Assembly (NCBI GenBank): GCA_025937895.1
Contig: JAICQL010000010.1
Span: forward strand, 1-64,000
Source of the DNA: Polyangiaceae bacterium
GTDB lineage: Bacteria; Myxococcota_A; Polyangia; Polyangiales; Polyangiaceae
DNA: 64,000 nt
Direction: 5' to 3'
A program made the position numbers and the translations under genes. Positions 26,224 through 35,253 of the stretch are shown piece by piece (the first letter of the stretch is position 1; every line of letters begins with the position of its first letter). Below the pieces are notes generated by a model. That model had not been told where the DNA came from. It saw nothing but the letters and a program-made list of their open reading frames with translations, and did no database searches.

Positions 26224-26877
26224 ATGCTGGCGAGACGGATCGAGCAGTTGCGGCAGCGGCGCTGGGCTCCGGCGTGTTTGGCCAACCTGCGGCTCTTGCT
26301 CGGCTTCGCCTTTATCCCCGCGGGGCTGAAGAAGGTGTTGCGCCAGCCGTTCACGGCGCCGGACAGCACGGGCCCGTTTCACGAGTTCCTGCACGCCTTT
26401 CACGCCACGGGCTTCTTCTACCAGTTCGTGGGGCTGCTGCAGTTAGTGGTCGCCCTTTTGCTGCTGTCCCAGCGCTGGGCGTGGCTGGGCGCTGCGCTGG
26501 CCTTGCCGCTGCTCACGGCCATCCTCGTGTTCTGCTGGAGCACGGCCGTGTATCCCACGGCCACGGTGGTGAGCCTGATGTTCCTGGGGCTGCTCGCCTC
26601 GTTGCTCTGGGACTTACCGCGCTGGCAGCGTGTGCTGATGCCAGAAGACAGCGCTGCGGGCAGCGTGCATCCTGCACACGATCCTCGGCCCTGGCAGGCT
26701 TCGGCCGTCGCCATCGCGCTGCTCTATCTCGCGGCTTGTGTACTCGCGGGCGGAGTGTACCGCCCGCGAGGGGCCGATTGGGGGCAACCTGCCTTTTATC
26801 TGCTGGTGGTGATCGGGCTCACGCCGCTCGTCGCCTGGGGGTTCGAGTGGCATGCGTCCCGGCGCGCGGGCGAGTGA
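26224..26877 (+). CDS. DoxX-like integral membrane protein
   Basis: 217 aa from the ATG at 26224 (GGAG just upstream). About six hydrophobic segments are visible: LLLGFAFIPAGLKKVL, QFVGLLQLVVALLLL, WLGAALALPLLTAILVF, TVVSLMFLGLLASLL, AVAIALLYLAACVLAG and FYLLVVIGLTPLVAWGF. The first two match the DoxX/DoxD pattern (helix with PAGLKK, then Gly-rich helix 2). DoxX relatives interact with quinones or redox partners; the role here is unknown. The gene is alone on its strand between the kinase and a - strand lipoprotein. Confidence 0.8.
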   Translation: MLARRIEQLRQRRWAPACLANLRLLLGFAFIPAGLKKVLRQPFTAPDSTGPFHEFLHAFHATGFFYQFVGLLQLVVALLLLSQRWAWLGAALALPLLTAILVFCWSTAVYPTATVVSLMFLGLLASLLWDLPRWQRVLMPEDSAAGSVHPAHDPRPWQASAVAIALLYLAACVLAGGVYRPRGADWGQPAFYLLVVIGLTPLVAWGFEWHASRRAGE

Positions 26878-27002
26878 GTGCCCGCGCGCGCCTGTAGTTG
26901 AGTCGGCAGGGTGGCTGGCAAGGCCGCACCGCTGAGCGATGAGCCCTCGGCCACGCGGAACGTGCCGGCGATTCGCTCGACATAGCTCGGGGATGAGCCT
27001 GG

Positions 27003-27452
27003 TCACTGGCGACGAACCAAGGTTGCCTCGAGGTACACGGAATCCACGTCAACTGCGGGGTTGGTTGAGTCAAACTGCCCGTCATCCATGCGGAGATTGG
27101 TGAAATCGCCGCGCAGCTCGTACGAAAAACCACGAGCGTCGGCTGCCGTGATCGTGGCTATCCGCGTAGCACCAGCAAGCGGAGAGATGTAGCTATCGGC
27201 GAATGGGAACGAGCCGATGTCCTCCACCGTCAGCTCTCCAGCCAAGTCCATTCCCAGCGGGCCGCCGTTGTTAGTGATGACCAAGGTAATATCGAGCTCG
27301 GTGTCGTCATCGCTGGCAGTTCCCGCCCAATTCCCCATCACGTTGAACGATGGCTGTAGGCCAAGCGCAGCACCCGTTGGATCGCCATCGCTCCCGCATC
27401 CAGCAAAACACATGGCAGCCGTCATCAACCAGACGGCGCGAGTACCCACCAT
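27003..27452 (-). CDS. Putative lipoprotein, unknown function
   Basis: 149 aa, ATG at 27452 with GGGAGGAG upstream. A lipoprotein signal (TAAMCFAGC, lipid-bearing Cys near 19) is followed by a short linker and a beta-rich domain with alternating patterns (NWAGTASDDDTELDITLVIT). It resembles small secreted beta-barrel or beta-sandwich proteins, but no named family is recognised. Its base composition is less GC-rich than neighbouring genes, hinting at relaxed selection or transfer. Confidence 0.75.
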   Translation of the reverse strand: MVGTRAVWLMTAAMCFAGCGSDGDPTGAALGLQPSFNVMGNWAGTASDDDTELDITLVITNNGGPLGMDLAGELTVEDIGSFPFADSYISPLAGATRIATITAADARGFSYELRGDFTNLRMDDGQFDSTNPAVDVDSVYLEATLVRRQ

Positions 27453-27835
27453 TTGCTCCTCCCTCGAGGCTCACTGCGAGCCAGGGGGTGAAAACTAGTC
27501 GCCAAGCCGCCCGTTGTCGACCATGACGATGCTGCTGGGCGGGGCGATGGTGAGGCTTTCGCTTCGCTCCGTGGCGGGAGGACGTCAGCTCTCGACTCTG
27601 GGCTGGTGGCCTCGACGTGCTGGAGCGGTCGTTCACCTTACCCCGGCTCACGCCGCGGCCAAGAAGCACTGCCGGTAGGCTCGGTGCCGTCAACTACGGT
27701 GCCTTCGTGACGGCGCTGGCCCGCACCGTCGGCCACTTCCGCGGCGAAGGGGCGTGCACGGTGAGCCGGCTGTAGCGGCAGGCGATCAGCGACGCCCGGT
27801 GCGCCGGGAGTGTCCTGTCAGCTTGGGAGGCCCCG
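27453..27835. other. Intergenic region, nothing recognised
   Basis: 383 bases between two - strand genes. No gene, RNA or clear hairpin terminator was seen. The part near 27453 should hold the promoter of the lipoprotein gene. Confidence 0.45.
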
Positions 27836-28657
27836 TTAACAGGCGATCTGCCGGTGCCGGGCGCTGGCCACCAGGAATGCGCCAAACGCCAGGAAGCCCA
27901 GCGCCACCACGCCGAGCAGCACTTGACCTGCGCCGGAGTGCGCGATGTCGAGCAGGGCCTCGCGCACGCCGCGCGTCTGGCCCGGATCGTGAGCGAGCGC
28001 CGCCCGCACCAGGCTGATGCCGATGATCGGAAAGACCACGCCGCGGGCGCTGTAGCCCACCTGGCCCATGCGAGTCACCAGGCGCTGCTGTCGGGGTGAC
28101 ATGCCTTGCCAGTCAAACTTCTCGAGGAACTTCTTGCTGTACGCCTGGTGGAACTGCGCGAGCCCCGCACAGATGATGGCGGAGCCCACCGCGCCAATCA
28201 GCGCGGCCCCAAACGGCTGCTCCAGGATCTTGCCGATCCAGCTGCGTGCGCCATCCCCGCTCTGTGGCTGGCCCAGTGCCATCTGAAGCACGGCCACGGC
28301 GAGCGCGCCGTTGGCAAGGCCGCCAGCTACCGCCCCGACGCGTTTTGCCAGGCCCTTGCCGTCGCGCCCGTCATGCTCGGCATCTTTGATGCCGGAGATG
28401 ATCCGCCACACGGCGTAGCCAGCCAGCCCGACGGCGAGCAACACGAGCAGGACCTGGCCAAAGGGCTGCCGCTCCACGACGTGCGCAGCCTCGCGCCCAC
28501 CGGCGATTTGCCCGCCCGTGCCCAGCGCAACCTGCAGGGCCAGGGCCCCCATCAAGCCGTACAGCAGGCCCTTGGTGAGGTGCCCGAACCGCGCCCCCTT
28601 CTCGATCCAGCCTTTGGACGTGTCCACTCGACCACCTTTGTCACGAGCACGCCGCAT
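27836..28657 (-). CDS. DUF1206 membrane protein
   Basis: 273 aa, ATG at 28657; an in-frame GTG at 28627 (after AGGTGG) is an alternative start. It carries the three repeated two-helix units typical of DUF1206: GHLTKGLLYGLMGALALQVAL, then GGLANGALAVAVLQMAL, then GYSARGVVFPIIGISLVRAAL, each followed by a second membrane helix (six in all). The family is widespread and uncharacterised. The next gene downstream is a lipoprotein; the upstream neighbour is the antiporter operon on the same strand, 229 bases away. Confidence 0.85.
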   Translation of the reverse strand: MRRARDKGGRVDTSKGWIEKGARFGHLTKGLLYGLMGALALQVALGTGGQIAGGREAAHVVERQPFGQVLLVLLAVGLAGYAVWRIISGIKDAEHDGRDGKGLAKRVGAVAGGLANGALAVAVLQMALGQPQSGDGARSWIGKILEQPFGAALIGAVGSAIICAGLAQFHQAYSKKFLEKFDWQGMSPRQQRLVTRMGQVGYSARGVVFPIIGISLVRAALAHDPGQTRGVREALLDIAHSGAGQVLLGVVALGFLAFGAFLVASARHRQIAC

Positions 28658-28886
28658 TGCGCCGGCGCTGCACCGCGCAGGATTGCATCACGCATGCCAG
28701 CCTTACCGGCCCCGCACATCTGCGGCGGCCTCTCCGTTCCGCCGGTGCGCTGCGCAAGCTCGAGCGCGCCACCCGGGGCACCCTCCGCCAGGGCGCCTCG
28801 GTGCTCGTGGCGCCGGCGTGTCAGGATGGTCTCGGCAGCCGTGCTCGGCCCTGCCCGAGCGCAGCCTCGTGCGCTCTGCGCGGCCC

Positions 28887-30230
28887 TCAGTGCGCGGGCT
28901 CGACCGCGGCCGTGTGCCGTGTCTCACCCGAGCGGTCCAGCGCCAGCTTGAACAGCACCGGACCGACCATCTCGTTCAGCGCGACGCAGGCGATGACCAG
29001 CGAGCGGAAGCCCTCGCCGAACTCGGGGAAGGCGCGCACGATGACGACGCTGAGGCCGAGGGTGAGCCCGGCCTGCGAGATCAGGGGCGACCAGCCCCAG
29101 CGGCGCAGCACGGGCTCGTCATTCGCCAGCTTGCTGGCCCAGCGTGACGTGGTCACCACCACCAGCGCACGCGCGCTGCACAGCGCCAGCGCGATGGGCC
29201 AGAGCTGGCGCAGGAGCGGCAGATCGAGGTGCGCGCCTGCCGTGGCGAAGAACACCGTGAACACCACGCCGCTGGTCTGCTCCACCGCGTGCAGCAGCTT
29301 GTCGCCCTGCAAGGTCAGGTTCTGCACCACGAAGCCCGCGGTCAGGAAGGACAGCAGCGGATCGATGTGGATGTAGCGCATGAACTCGGTCAGGCCGAAG
29401 CCGAGGCCCAGCAGGACCAGGAGCAGGTTGCCGCCGACCAGGCGCAAGTAGGCGGCCAGCACCAGGCCCAGGGTGGTGCCCACGGCGATGCTGCCCACGA
29501 TCTCGTGGCCGAGGTCGCGCAGATCGTCCACCGAGACGCCGCCGCCGCTCATCACCGGGCGGACCGCCACGATCACGCAGGCCATCAGCACCACCACCAC
29601 CACGTCGGAGGCCATGACGTGGGCCAGCGAGCAGGTGGCGAGCGGACCCTTGGCGCGCGTCTGCGAGAGCACGCCCAGGCAGGCCGAGGGGCTGCGGCTG
29701 ACCCCCAGGGTGCCCCACAGGAGCGCCACCGAGATCAGCCCGGACAGCGCCAGGCCCTGGGTGAAGGGCACGAAGCGCGAGAGCGCGAGGAAGACGCAGG
29801 TCAAGGTGACCATGCCGATCGCGCTCTGCAGAAAGATTGCGTAGCCGATGCTGCGGCCCACGGCGCGCACGGTCTGCACGCGCAGCTCTGCGCCGCCGCC
29901 CAGCGCGATCAGCGCCAGGGCCAGGGTGTTGACGGGCGAGAGGCGCTCGACGGTGTCGTGATCCACCAGGTGCAACAGGTGGGGGCCGCCGATGATGCCC
30001 GCCAGCAGGTAGCCGGACAGGTGCGGCAGGCCGATGGTCTCCAGCAGCTCGCTGAGCAGGGTGCCGGCCAGCAGCAGGAAGCCGACGGCGGCGACGGTGG
30101 GCAGCGCGCTCGCCGTTGCCGGAGCCACGTGGGTGGCGGCCAGCATCATCAGGAACACCACGCCCAGCGCCAGCGCCTGTGCCAGGCGAGTGGCGAGGCC
30201 GCCCTTGCGGTGTGCGACGGCGCCGCTCAT
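28887..30230 (-). CDS. Cation:proton antiporter (CPA2-like)
   Basis: 447 aa with about 12 membrane helices. A monovalent-cation/proton antiporter fold is indicated by LPHLSGYLLAGIIGGPHLLHLV, LALIALGGGAELRV (helix 3), LAHVMASDVVVVVLMACVIV (charged Asp in a central helix) and FTVFFATAGAHLDLPLL near the end. The N-terminus has one extra hydrophobic helix. It overlaps the preceding antiporter-like gene by four bases (ATGA), so the two are translationally coupled and may work as a pair. Ion specificity cannot be told. Confidence 0.85.
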   Translation of the reverse strand: MSGAVAHRKGGLATRLAQALALGVVFLMMLAATHVAPATASALPTVAAVGFLLLAGTLLSELLETIGLPHLSGYLLAGIIGGPHLLHLVDHDTVERLSPVNTLALALIALGGGAELRVQTVRAVGRSIGYAIFLQSAIGMVTLTCVFLALSRFVPFTQGLALSGLISVALLWGTLGVSRSPSACLGVLSQTRAKGPLATCSLAHVMASDVVVVVLMACVIVAVRPVMSGGGVSVDDLRDLGHEIVGSIAVGTTLGLVLAAYLRLVGGNLLLVLLGLGFGLTEFMRYIHIDPLLSFLTAGFVVQNLTLQGDKLLHAVEQTSGVVFTVFFATAGAHLDLPLLRQLWPIALALCSARALVVVTTSRWASKLANDEPVLRRWGWSPLISQAGLTLGLSVVIVRAFPEFGEGFRSLVIACVALNEMVGPVLFKLALDRSGETRHTAAVEPAH

Positions 30231-31465
30231 CCCTCCGTGCCCTCCGGCTCCAGGGAGAAGCGGCCCGGCTCGGCCTCGCCGGCCTCCAGCTCGCCCGCGC
30301 GGCCCAGCGCGCGGCGCAGGGCCAGCGGCCCCACCAGCTCACCGGCGAGCACGCCCACCACCGCCACCGCGAACACGCTCTTGATCAGCGGGTCGTGAAA
30401 CGAGAGCACCAGCGAGACGGCGCAGGCCAGCGTGACCTCACCCATCGACATCAGGCCCATCCCCACCAGCGGCCCCGCCGGGCGCGCGGCGCGGAACGCC
30501 AGCCAGAACAGGCTGCCCCGGATCAGCTCCGCCAGCAGGCGCGCGCCCACGCCGAGCGGGATCAGCAGCCAGACCAGAGGTCCGTTCTCCAGGCTGACCA
30601 GCGCCCCCGCCAGCACGGTCAGCGGTAAGTGCACGGCCGACTCGGTGGGGCGCACCATGCGCACGAGCTCGCTGCGGCGGGAAGACAGCAGCCCGAGCGT
30701 GCTGCCGAGCGCGAAGCTGGCCGCCACCCCGGAGAAGCCGAGCTGCGCCGCGACGCCGACCGCCAGCAGAAAGGTGCCGACGATCACGCCCCAGCTCTCG
30801 TCGCGGCTGAGGCCGCGCCCGATCAACAGCACCGCCACCAGCCCGAGCACGATGCCGATGCCCCAGGTGAGCGCGACCCTGCCGCCGAAGCCCAGCTGCA
30901 CCAGCCCTGGCTCTGGTACCTGTGCCAGCAGCAGCGAGAGCCCGAGGATGGGCACCAGCACGCTCACCCGCGCGTAGTCGGCGAGCGCATCGGCGAGCGG
31001 GCCCTTGGCGGCGTAGCGCAGCACCACCCAGCGCACGGCGTGGCGCGTGCTGGCGCAGGAGACGATGGCCACGCCGCCCGCGATCCAGCTGCTCTCGGCG
31101 CCCAGCTCCGGGCGGAAGACGAGCAGCACTACCCAGACCAGCGCCCCGACGATCAGCCCCACCAGCGCGGTCGACGAGATGCCGATCAGCGCGCTCGCGG
31201 CAGTGATGCGCCGCGCGCCGATGCGCGTGTAACCAAGGCCCGCCAGCAAGGCGATCCAGGACGCGCCCACCAGCAGGAGCGGCCGGAACGTGACCAGCAG
31301 CGCCTCCGGGATCAGATCCAGCACGTGCGCGCCCAGCACGAAGCCGAGGCACAGGTACTCGGCGCCGGAGGGCAGCCCAAAGCCCTGGATGGCGCGGCCG
31401 CCACGCAGGATGCCGCCCAGATAGGACAGTGCCAGCAGCCCGAGCAGCAGGGCGATGGCGCTCAT
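30227..31465 (-). CDS. Divergent antiporter-like membrane protein
   Basis: 412 aa, ATG at 31465, overlapping the upstream MscS-like gene by four bases. It has the same helix pattern as the next antiporter (GLPSGAEYLCLGFVLGAHVL early; FGGRVALTWGIGIVLGLVAV; LGFSGVAASFALGSTLGLLS). The usual acidic residue of helix 5/6 is displaced (VSCASTRHAVRWVV, DYARVSVLVPIL), so transport may be altered or it may be a partner subunit. The C-terminus is Glu-rich (ELEAGEAEPG). It is the middle gene of a three-gene membrane operon. Confidence 0.75.
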   Translation of the reverse strand: MSAIALLLGLLALSYLGGILRGGRAIQGFGLPSGAEYLCLGFVLGAHVLDLIPEALLVTFRPLLLVGASWIALLAGLGYTRIGARRITAASALIGISSTALVGLIVGALVWVVLLVFRPELGAESSWIAGGVAIVSCASTRHAVRWVVLRYAAKGPLADALADYARVSVLVPILGLSLLLAQVPEPGLVQLGFGGRVALTWGIGIVLGLVAVLLIGRGLSRDESWGVIVGTFLLAVGVAAQLGFSGVAASFALGSTLGLLSSRRSELVRMVRPTESAVHLPLTVLAGALVSLENGPLVWLLIPLGVGARLLAELIRGSLFWLAFRAARPAGPLVGMGLMSMGEVTLACAVSLVLSFHDPLIKSVFAVAVVGVLAGELVGPLALRRALGRAGELEAGEAEPGRFSLEPEGTEG

Positions 31466-33045
31466 TTCAGCGTATCGTTCTCGGCGCGGCCCGGGCCGAG
31501 GCCTGCATCCGTCAGCGCTTCCAGCGCGGCCACCAGCAGCGCGGAGCGCCCCCGCGCCGAGGCGCAAGTGGCGCTGACCCGGTAGCGCGCCGCGCTCGGC
31601 TCCACCGCCAGCAGCTCCACCGCCGCGCCGGTGCCAGCGAGCTCTCCGGCGCGAGCCAGCACGTCGAGCACCCGCACGGGCGAGGCGCTGGCGGCGGCGC
31701 ACACCTCCACGGAGAAGCGCGGCGTGCTGCCCATGCGCTCCAGCGCGCTCGCCAGCAGCAGCAGGTGCGGGATGCGCTGCTCCGTGCCTTCCAGCGTCTC
31801 GAGCCGCAGCTCCAGCAGGGTCACGTCGGTGATGCGGCCCATGCGGCCGCGCACCTGCACGTATTCGCCCACGCTGAGCCTGCGCCCGAACAGGATCACG
31901 GCGCCCAGCAGCGCCGACGCGAACAGCGGGGTGGCGGCCAGGCCCAGCGCCACCAGCAGGATGGCCCCGCTGCGGCCCAGGGAGCCATCGCTGCTGCCGG
32001 TGACGATGGGCGCGCCGAAGACCAGGGCCGCCACCACGATGGCCGCGCGCACGAGCACGCTGGCGGGCGCCGCCAGATCGGCGGGCAGCCACGACAGGTA
32101 CGTCTCCTTGCGCGCCACGCTGGCCAGGAACAGCCCGACGAAGCGCACCAGCATGAACACCGCCAGCGCGGCCACGCCGGCCACCACCAGGAGCGGCAGG
32201 GCGGTGATGCTGCGCCCCATCAGCTGCGACAGCGGCGCCAGCACGAAGCCCGTGAGCCGCTCGGTGTAGCCGCGCGTGGTCTCGAACAGCGAGAGCACCA
32301 CGACCAGCCAGGCGTAGAAGATGCCGAACTGCCCGACGAGCCTGACCAGCCCCAGCAGGATCAGGGCGGTGCTCTTCAGCACCGCGGGGCTCACCAGCTC
32401 GATGTTCTTGACGCTGACGTTGAGCACGCGATCGCCGTGCTCCTCCAGCCACTGGCGCAGCCGGTCCACCACGATCGCCACGCGCTTGATCAGGTAGAAG
32501 GCGATCAGCGCGAAGAAGACGACCAGCGAGAACGAGAACACCGTCTCGGCGATGCGGCTGCGCTTCTGCTCGGAGGCGAGCGCGGCGCGGATGCTGCCGG
32601 CGGTCTTGCTGGCGTAAGACTCCAGGTTGGCCTCGCCCGCGAGCCGCGCATCCTCGGCGCTGAGCTCGACGACGGGCGTCTCGCCCGCGAGCACTCGCGC
32701 ACCATCGGCAGCTAGCTCCACGCGCAGCTCCGGCAGCTCGCCCTGGCGGCGCAGCTGCTCGAGCGCGTGCGTGGCCCGCTTGGCCCGTTCGCTCGCGGAA
32801 CGGCCCTGGTGCGACGCGGAGAGGGTGAGCACCAGCTCGTCTCCCAGCCGCACGGGGCTGGCGGCGGTTGAGGTGGTGGCGCTCTGCGAGGTCGAGTCAG
32901 CCGTGGGCGGTGCTGCCGCGGCGAATGCCGGCGCGAGCGAGCCCAGGCACAGCAGAGCGCACAGCACGAGCCACCAGCTCGCGCGGGAGTGACCTGCCCC
33001 GGTACGCTTCAAATCAGCGCGACTCGACTCGATGCGTCTCAACAC
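31462..33045 (-). CDS. MscS-like mechanosensitive channel
   Basis: 527 aa from the GTG at 33045; further in-frame extension runs antisense to ilvB and looks non-coding. A signal peptide (WWLVLCALLCLGSLAPAFAAA) leads a periplasmic domain (~45-180). Five or so membrane helices follow, then the MscS pore helix and beta domain: LFASALLGAVILFGRRLSVG, EYVQVRGRMGRITDVTLLEL, IPHLLLL. MscS channels release solutes on hypo-osmotic stress. Operonic coupling (ATGA overlaps) to two antiporter-like genes suggests a joint osmotic/ion function. The start is the least certain point. Confidence 0.8.
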   Translation of the reverse strand: MLRRIESSRADLKRTGAGHSRASWWLVLCALLCLGSLAPAFAAAAPPTADSTSQSATTSTAASPVRLGDELVLTLSASHQGRSASERAKRATHALEQLRRQGELPELRVELAADGARVLAGETPVVELSAEDARLAGEANLESYASKTAGSIRAALASEQKRSRIAETVFSFSLVVFFALIAFYLIKRVAIVVDRLRQWLEEHGDRVLNVSVKNIELVSPAVLKSTALILLGLVRLVGQFGIFYAWLVVVLSLFETTRGYTERLTGFVLAPLSQLMGRSITALPLLVVAGVAALAVFMLVRFVGLFLASVARKETYLSWLPADLAAPASVLVRAAIVVAALVFGAPIVTGSSDGSLGRSGAILLVALGLAATPLFASALLGAVILFGRRLSVGEYVQVRGRMGRITDVTLLELRLETLEGTEQRIPHLLLLASALERMGSTPRFSVEVCAAASASPVRVLDVLARAGELAGTGAAVELLAVEPSAARYRVSATCASARGRSALLVAALEALTDAGLGPGRAENDTLK

Positions 33046-33223
33046 TCGCTCAGGACGGCCCAGACAGCGCTCCGATAAAGGTGGCCGTATTGCCCACCCA
33101 CCCAGCGGCCGAGCGGCTCCGGCCAAGCGGGCGGAGGTGGCCCGCTTTCGCCCGGGAGCGCGGGAAAATCGCGGCTTCCAGGCTCGACACGCGCAGCACG
33201 CGCCGGCATGCTCGACCGCCCTC

Positions 33224-34945
33224 ATGAGCTCGCAGAGACCCCCCACTGGCGCCGAGCGCCTCGTGCGCAGCCTGGAAGCGCAAGGCGTCACCCACATCTT
33301 TGGCCTGTCCGGCGGCGCCGCGATCCCCATCTTCGACGCCCTGGTAGACTCGAAGATCAAGCTCGTCCTGGTGCGGCACGAGCAGGGCGCCACGCACATG
33401 GCCGACGGCTACGCCCGCGCCACCGGGCGGCCCGGCGTGGTGCTGGTCACCTCCGGTCCGGGTGCGACCAACACCGTCACCGGGCTGCTGACGGCGATGA
33501 TGGACTCCGTGCCCATCATCGTGCTGACGGGGCAGACGCCGACGTTCAACCTGGGTAATGACGCCTTTCAGGAGGCGGACGTCACCGGCATCACCTACGC
33601 CGTGGTCAAGCACAGCTACCTGGTGACCCGCACGGACGACATCCCGCAGGTGGTCTCCGAGGCCTTTTACCTGGCCACCACCGGGCGCCCGGGGCCAGTG
33701 CTGATCGATCTACCGAAAGACGTCACGTCGGGGCCCTGCACCGCGCCCGAGGCGGACCCCCCGGAGATCCCGGGTTACATGGTGCCGGGCCACCCCGACC
33801 CGGCGACGCTGAGGCGCGCGGCAGAGCTCATCTCGCGCTCGCGCCGGCCGGTGCTGTACGTGGGGCACGGCGCGGTCATCTCTGGCGCGGGCACCGCCAT
33901 CGCCGAGCTCTCGGAGAAGCTGCAGGCACCCGTGGTCAACACCTTGCTCGGCAAGGGGGCCGTGGATGAGACGGCGCCGCTGCACCTGGGCATGCTGGGC
34001 ATGCACGGCACCGCTTACGCCAACAAGGCGGTGCTCAACTGCGACCTGATCATGGCCATCGGCGCGCGCTGGGACGACCGCATCACCGGCAAGGTGAGTG
34101 AGTTCTGCACCGAGGCCACGCGCATTCACATCGACATCGATCCGGCCGAGTTCAACAAGGTGATCCGGGTGGACGCGCAGCTCCTGGGCGACGCGCGGCT
34201 GGTGGTGGAGGATCTGCTGCCGCTCGTCAGCCGGCTGGATACTCATGCCTGGCTGGCGCAGTGCGCAGAGTGGCGCCGGCTGCATCCGCTGCACTATCAG
34301 ACGGACGGCAAGGTGCTGCGCGCGCAGCACGTGCTCGATCGCCTGAATGCCATCATCGGCGGGCGTTCGCTGGTGACCACGGACGTGGGCCAGCACCAGA
34401 TGTGGGCGGCGCAGTTCGTACTCACCCGCGCCAACCGCATGTGGCTCAGCTCCGGCGGCGCGGGCACCATGGGCTTCGGCTTTCCCGCAGCCATCGGCGC
34501 GCAGTTTGCTCGACCCGAGGTGCCCGCCTGGGCCGTGGTGGGCGACGGCGGCTTTCAGATGACGCTCTGTGAGCTGTCCACCGCGCAGATCCACAAGCTC
34601 AAGGTCAAGGTCCTGATCATCAACAACAACTACCTGGGCATGGTCCGCCAGTGGCAGGAGCTGTTCTTCGAGAACCGCCTGTCCGGCGTGGATCTCGAGG
34701 GCAACCCGGACTTCGTCAAGCTGGCGCAGGCGTACGGGGTGAAGGCCTTCCGCATCCGGCACCCGGGAGAGATCGATGACGTGCTGCGAGCGGCGCATGA
34801 ATATGACCTCGGCCCGTGTGTGGTGGAGGCGGTAGTGGAGAAGGAAGACAACGTCTTCCCGATGATTCCGGCGGGCGCCGCGCTGAGCGGCATGTTGATC
34901 GAGCGCCCGCAACAGAAGCTCGACAAACCCGAGGGCAGCACATGA
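33224..34945 (+). CDS. ilvB: Acetolactate synthase large subunit
   Basis: 573 aa, ATG at 33224. It is a thiamine-diphosphate enzyme that joins pyruvate with pyruvate or 2-ketobutyrate, the first step of branched-chain amino-acid synthesis. The catalytic Glu53 is in VRHEQGATHMADGYAR; VLVTSGPGATNTVTG follows. The TPP/Mg motif is VVGDGGFQMT...INNNYLGMVRQWQELFF (~438-475). Length and layout match anabolic AHAS large subunits. Its stop overlaps the ilvN start (ATGA), showing a coupled ilvBN pair; no ilvC follows. Confidence 0.95.
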   Translation: MSSQRPPTGAERLVRSLEAQGVTHIFGLSGGAAIPIFDALVDSKIKLVLVRHEQGATHMADGYARATGRPGVVLVTSGPGATNTVTGLLTAMMDSVPIIVLTGQTPTFNLGNDAFQEADVTGITYAVVKHSYLVTRTDDIPQVVSEAFYLATTGRPGPVLIDLPKDVTSGPCTAPEADPPEIPGYMVPGHPDPATLRRAAELISRSRRPVLYVGHGAVISGAGTAIAELSEKLQAPVVNTLLGKGAVDETAPLHLGMLGMHGTAYANKAVLNCDLIMAIGARWDDRITGKVSEFCTEATRIHIDIDPAEFNKVIRVDAQLLGDARLVVEDLLPLVSRLDTHAWLAQCAEWRRLHPLHYQTDGKVLRAQHVLDRLNAIIGGRSLVTTDVGQHQMWAAQFVLTRANRMWLSSGGAGTMGFGFPAAIGAQFARPEVPAWAVVGDGGFQMTLCELSTAQIHKLKVKVLIINNNYLGMVRQWQELFFENRLSGVDLEGNPDFVKLAQAYGVKAFRIRHPGEIDDVLRAAHEYDLGPCVVEAVVEKEDNVFPMIPAGAALSGMLIERPQQKLDKPEGST

Positions 34946-35229
34946 TCTCCGCGCTAGAGAACGGCCGTCACGAGTTCGCGCTCCTGGTGCGCGACAAGCC
35001 GGGCGTGCTGGTGCGCATCGCGCTCGTATTCGCCCGGCGTGGCTTCAACATCGAGCGGCTCGAGGTGAGCCCGAGCGGCCGCACCGGCTTCTCCGAGATG
35101 TCGATCGTGAGCCGCGGCGCGCCGCAGTCCGTCGAGCAGATCGGCAAGCAGCTGGGCAAGCTGATCGATGTCGTGACCGTCCAGGTCAGCGCGCGCACGT
35201 CGGCCGCGCCAGAGTCGGCGCGCGCGTAG
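34942..35229 (+). CDS. ilvN: Acetolactate synthase small (regulatory) subunit
   Basis: 95 aa, ATG at 34942 overlapping the ilvB stop. A single ACT domain: EFALLVRDKPGVLVRIALVFARRGFNIERLEV. This is the short (about 95-residue) IlvN type rather than the longer IlvH form. It would activate IlvB and give feedback inhibition by a branched-chain amino acid, probably valine. Confidence 0.92.
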   Translation: MISALENGRHEFALLVRDKPGVLVRIALVFARRGFNIERLEVSPSGRTGFSEMSIVSRGAPQSVEQIGKQLGKLIDVVTVQVSARTSAAPESARA

Positions 35230-35253
35230 GGCGAGAGGCTGGCGAAGGGCGGC

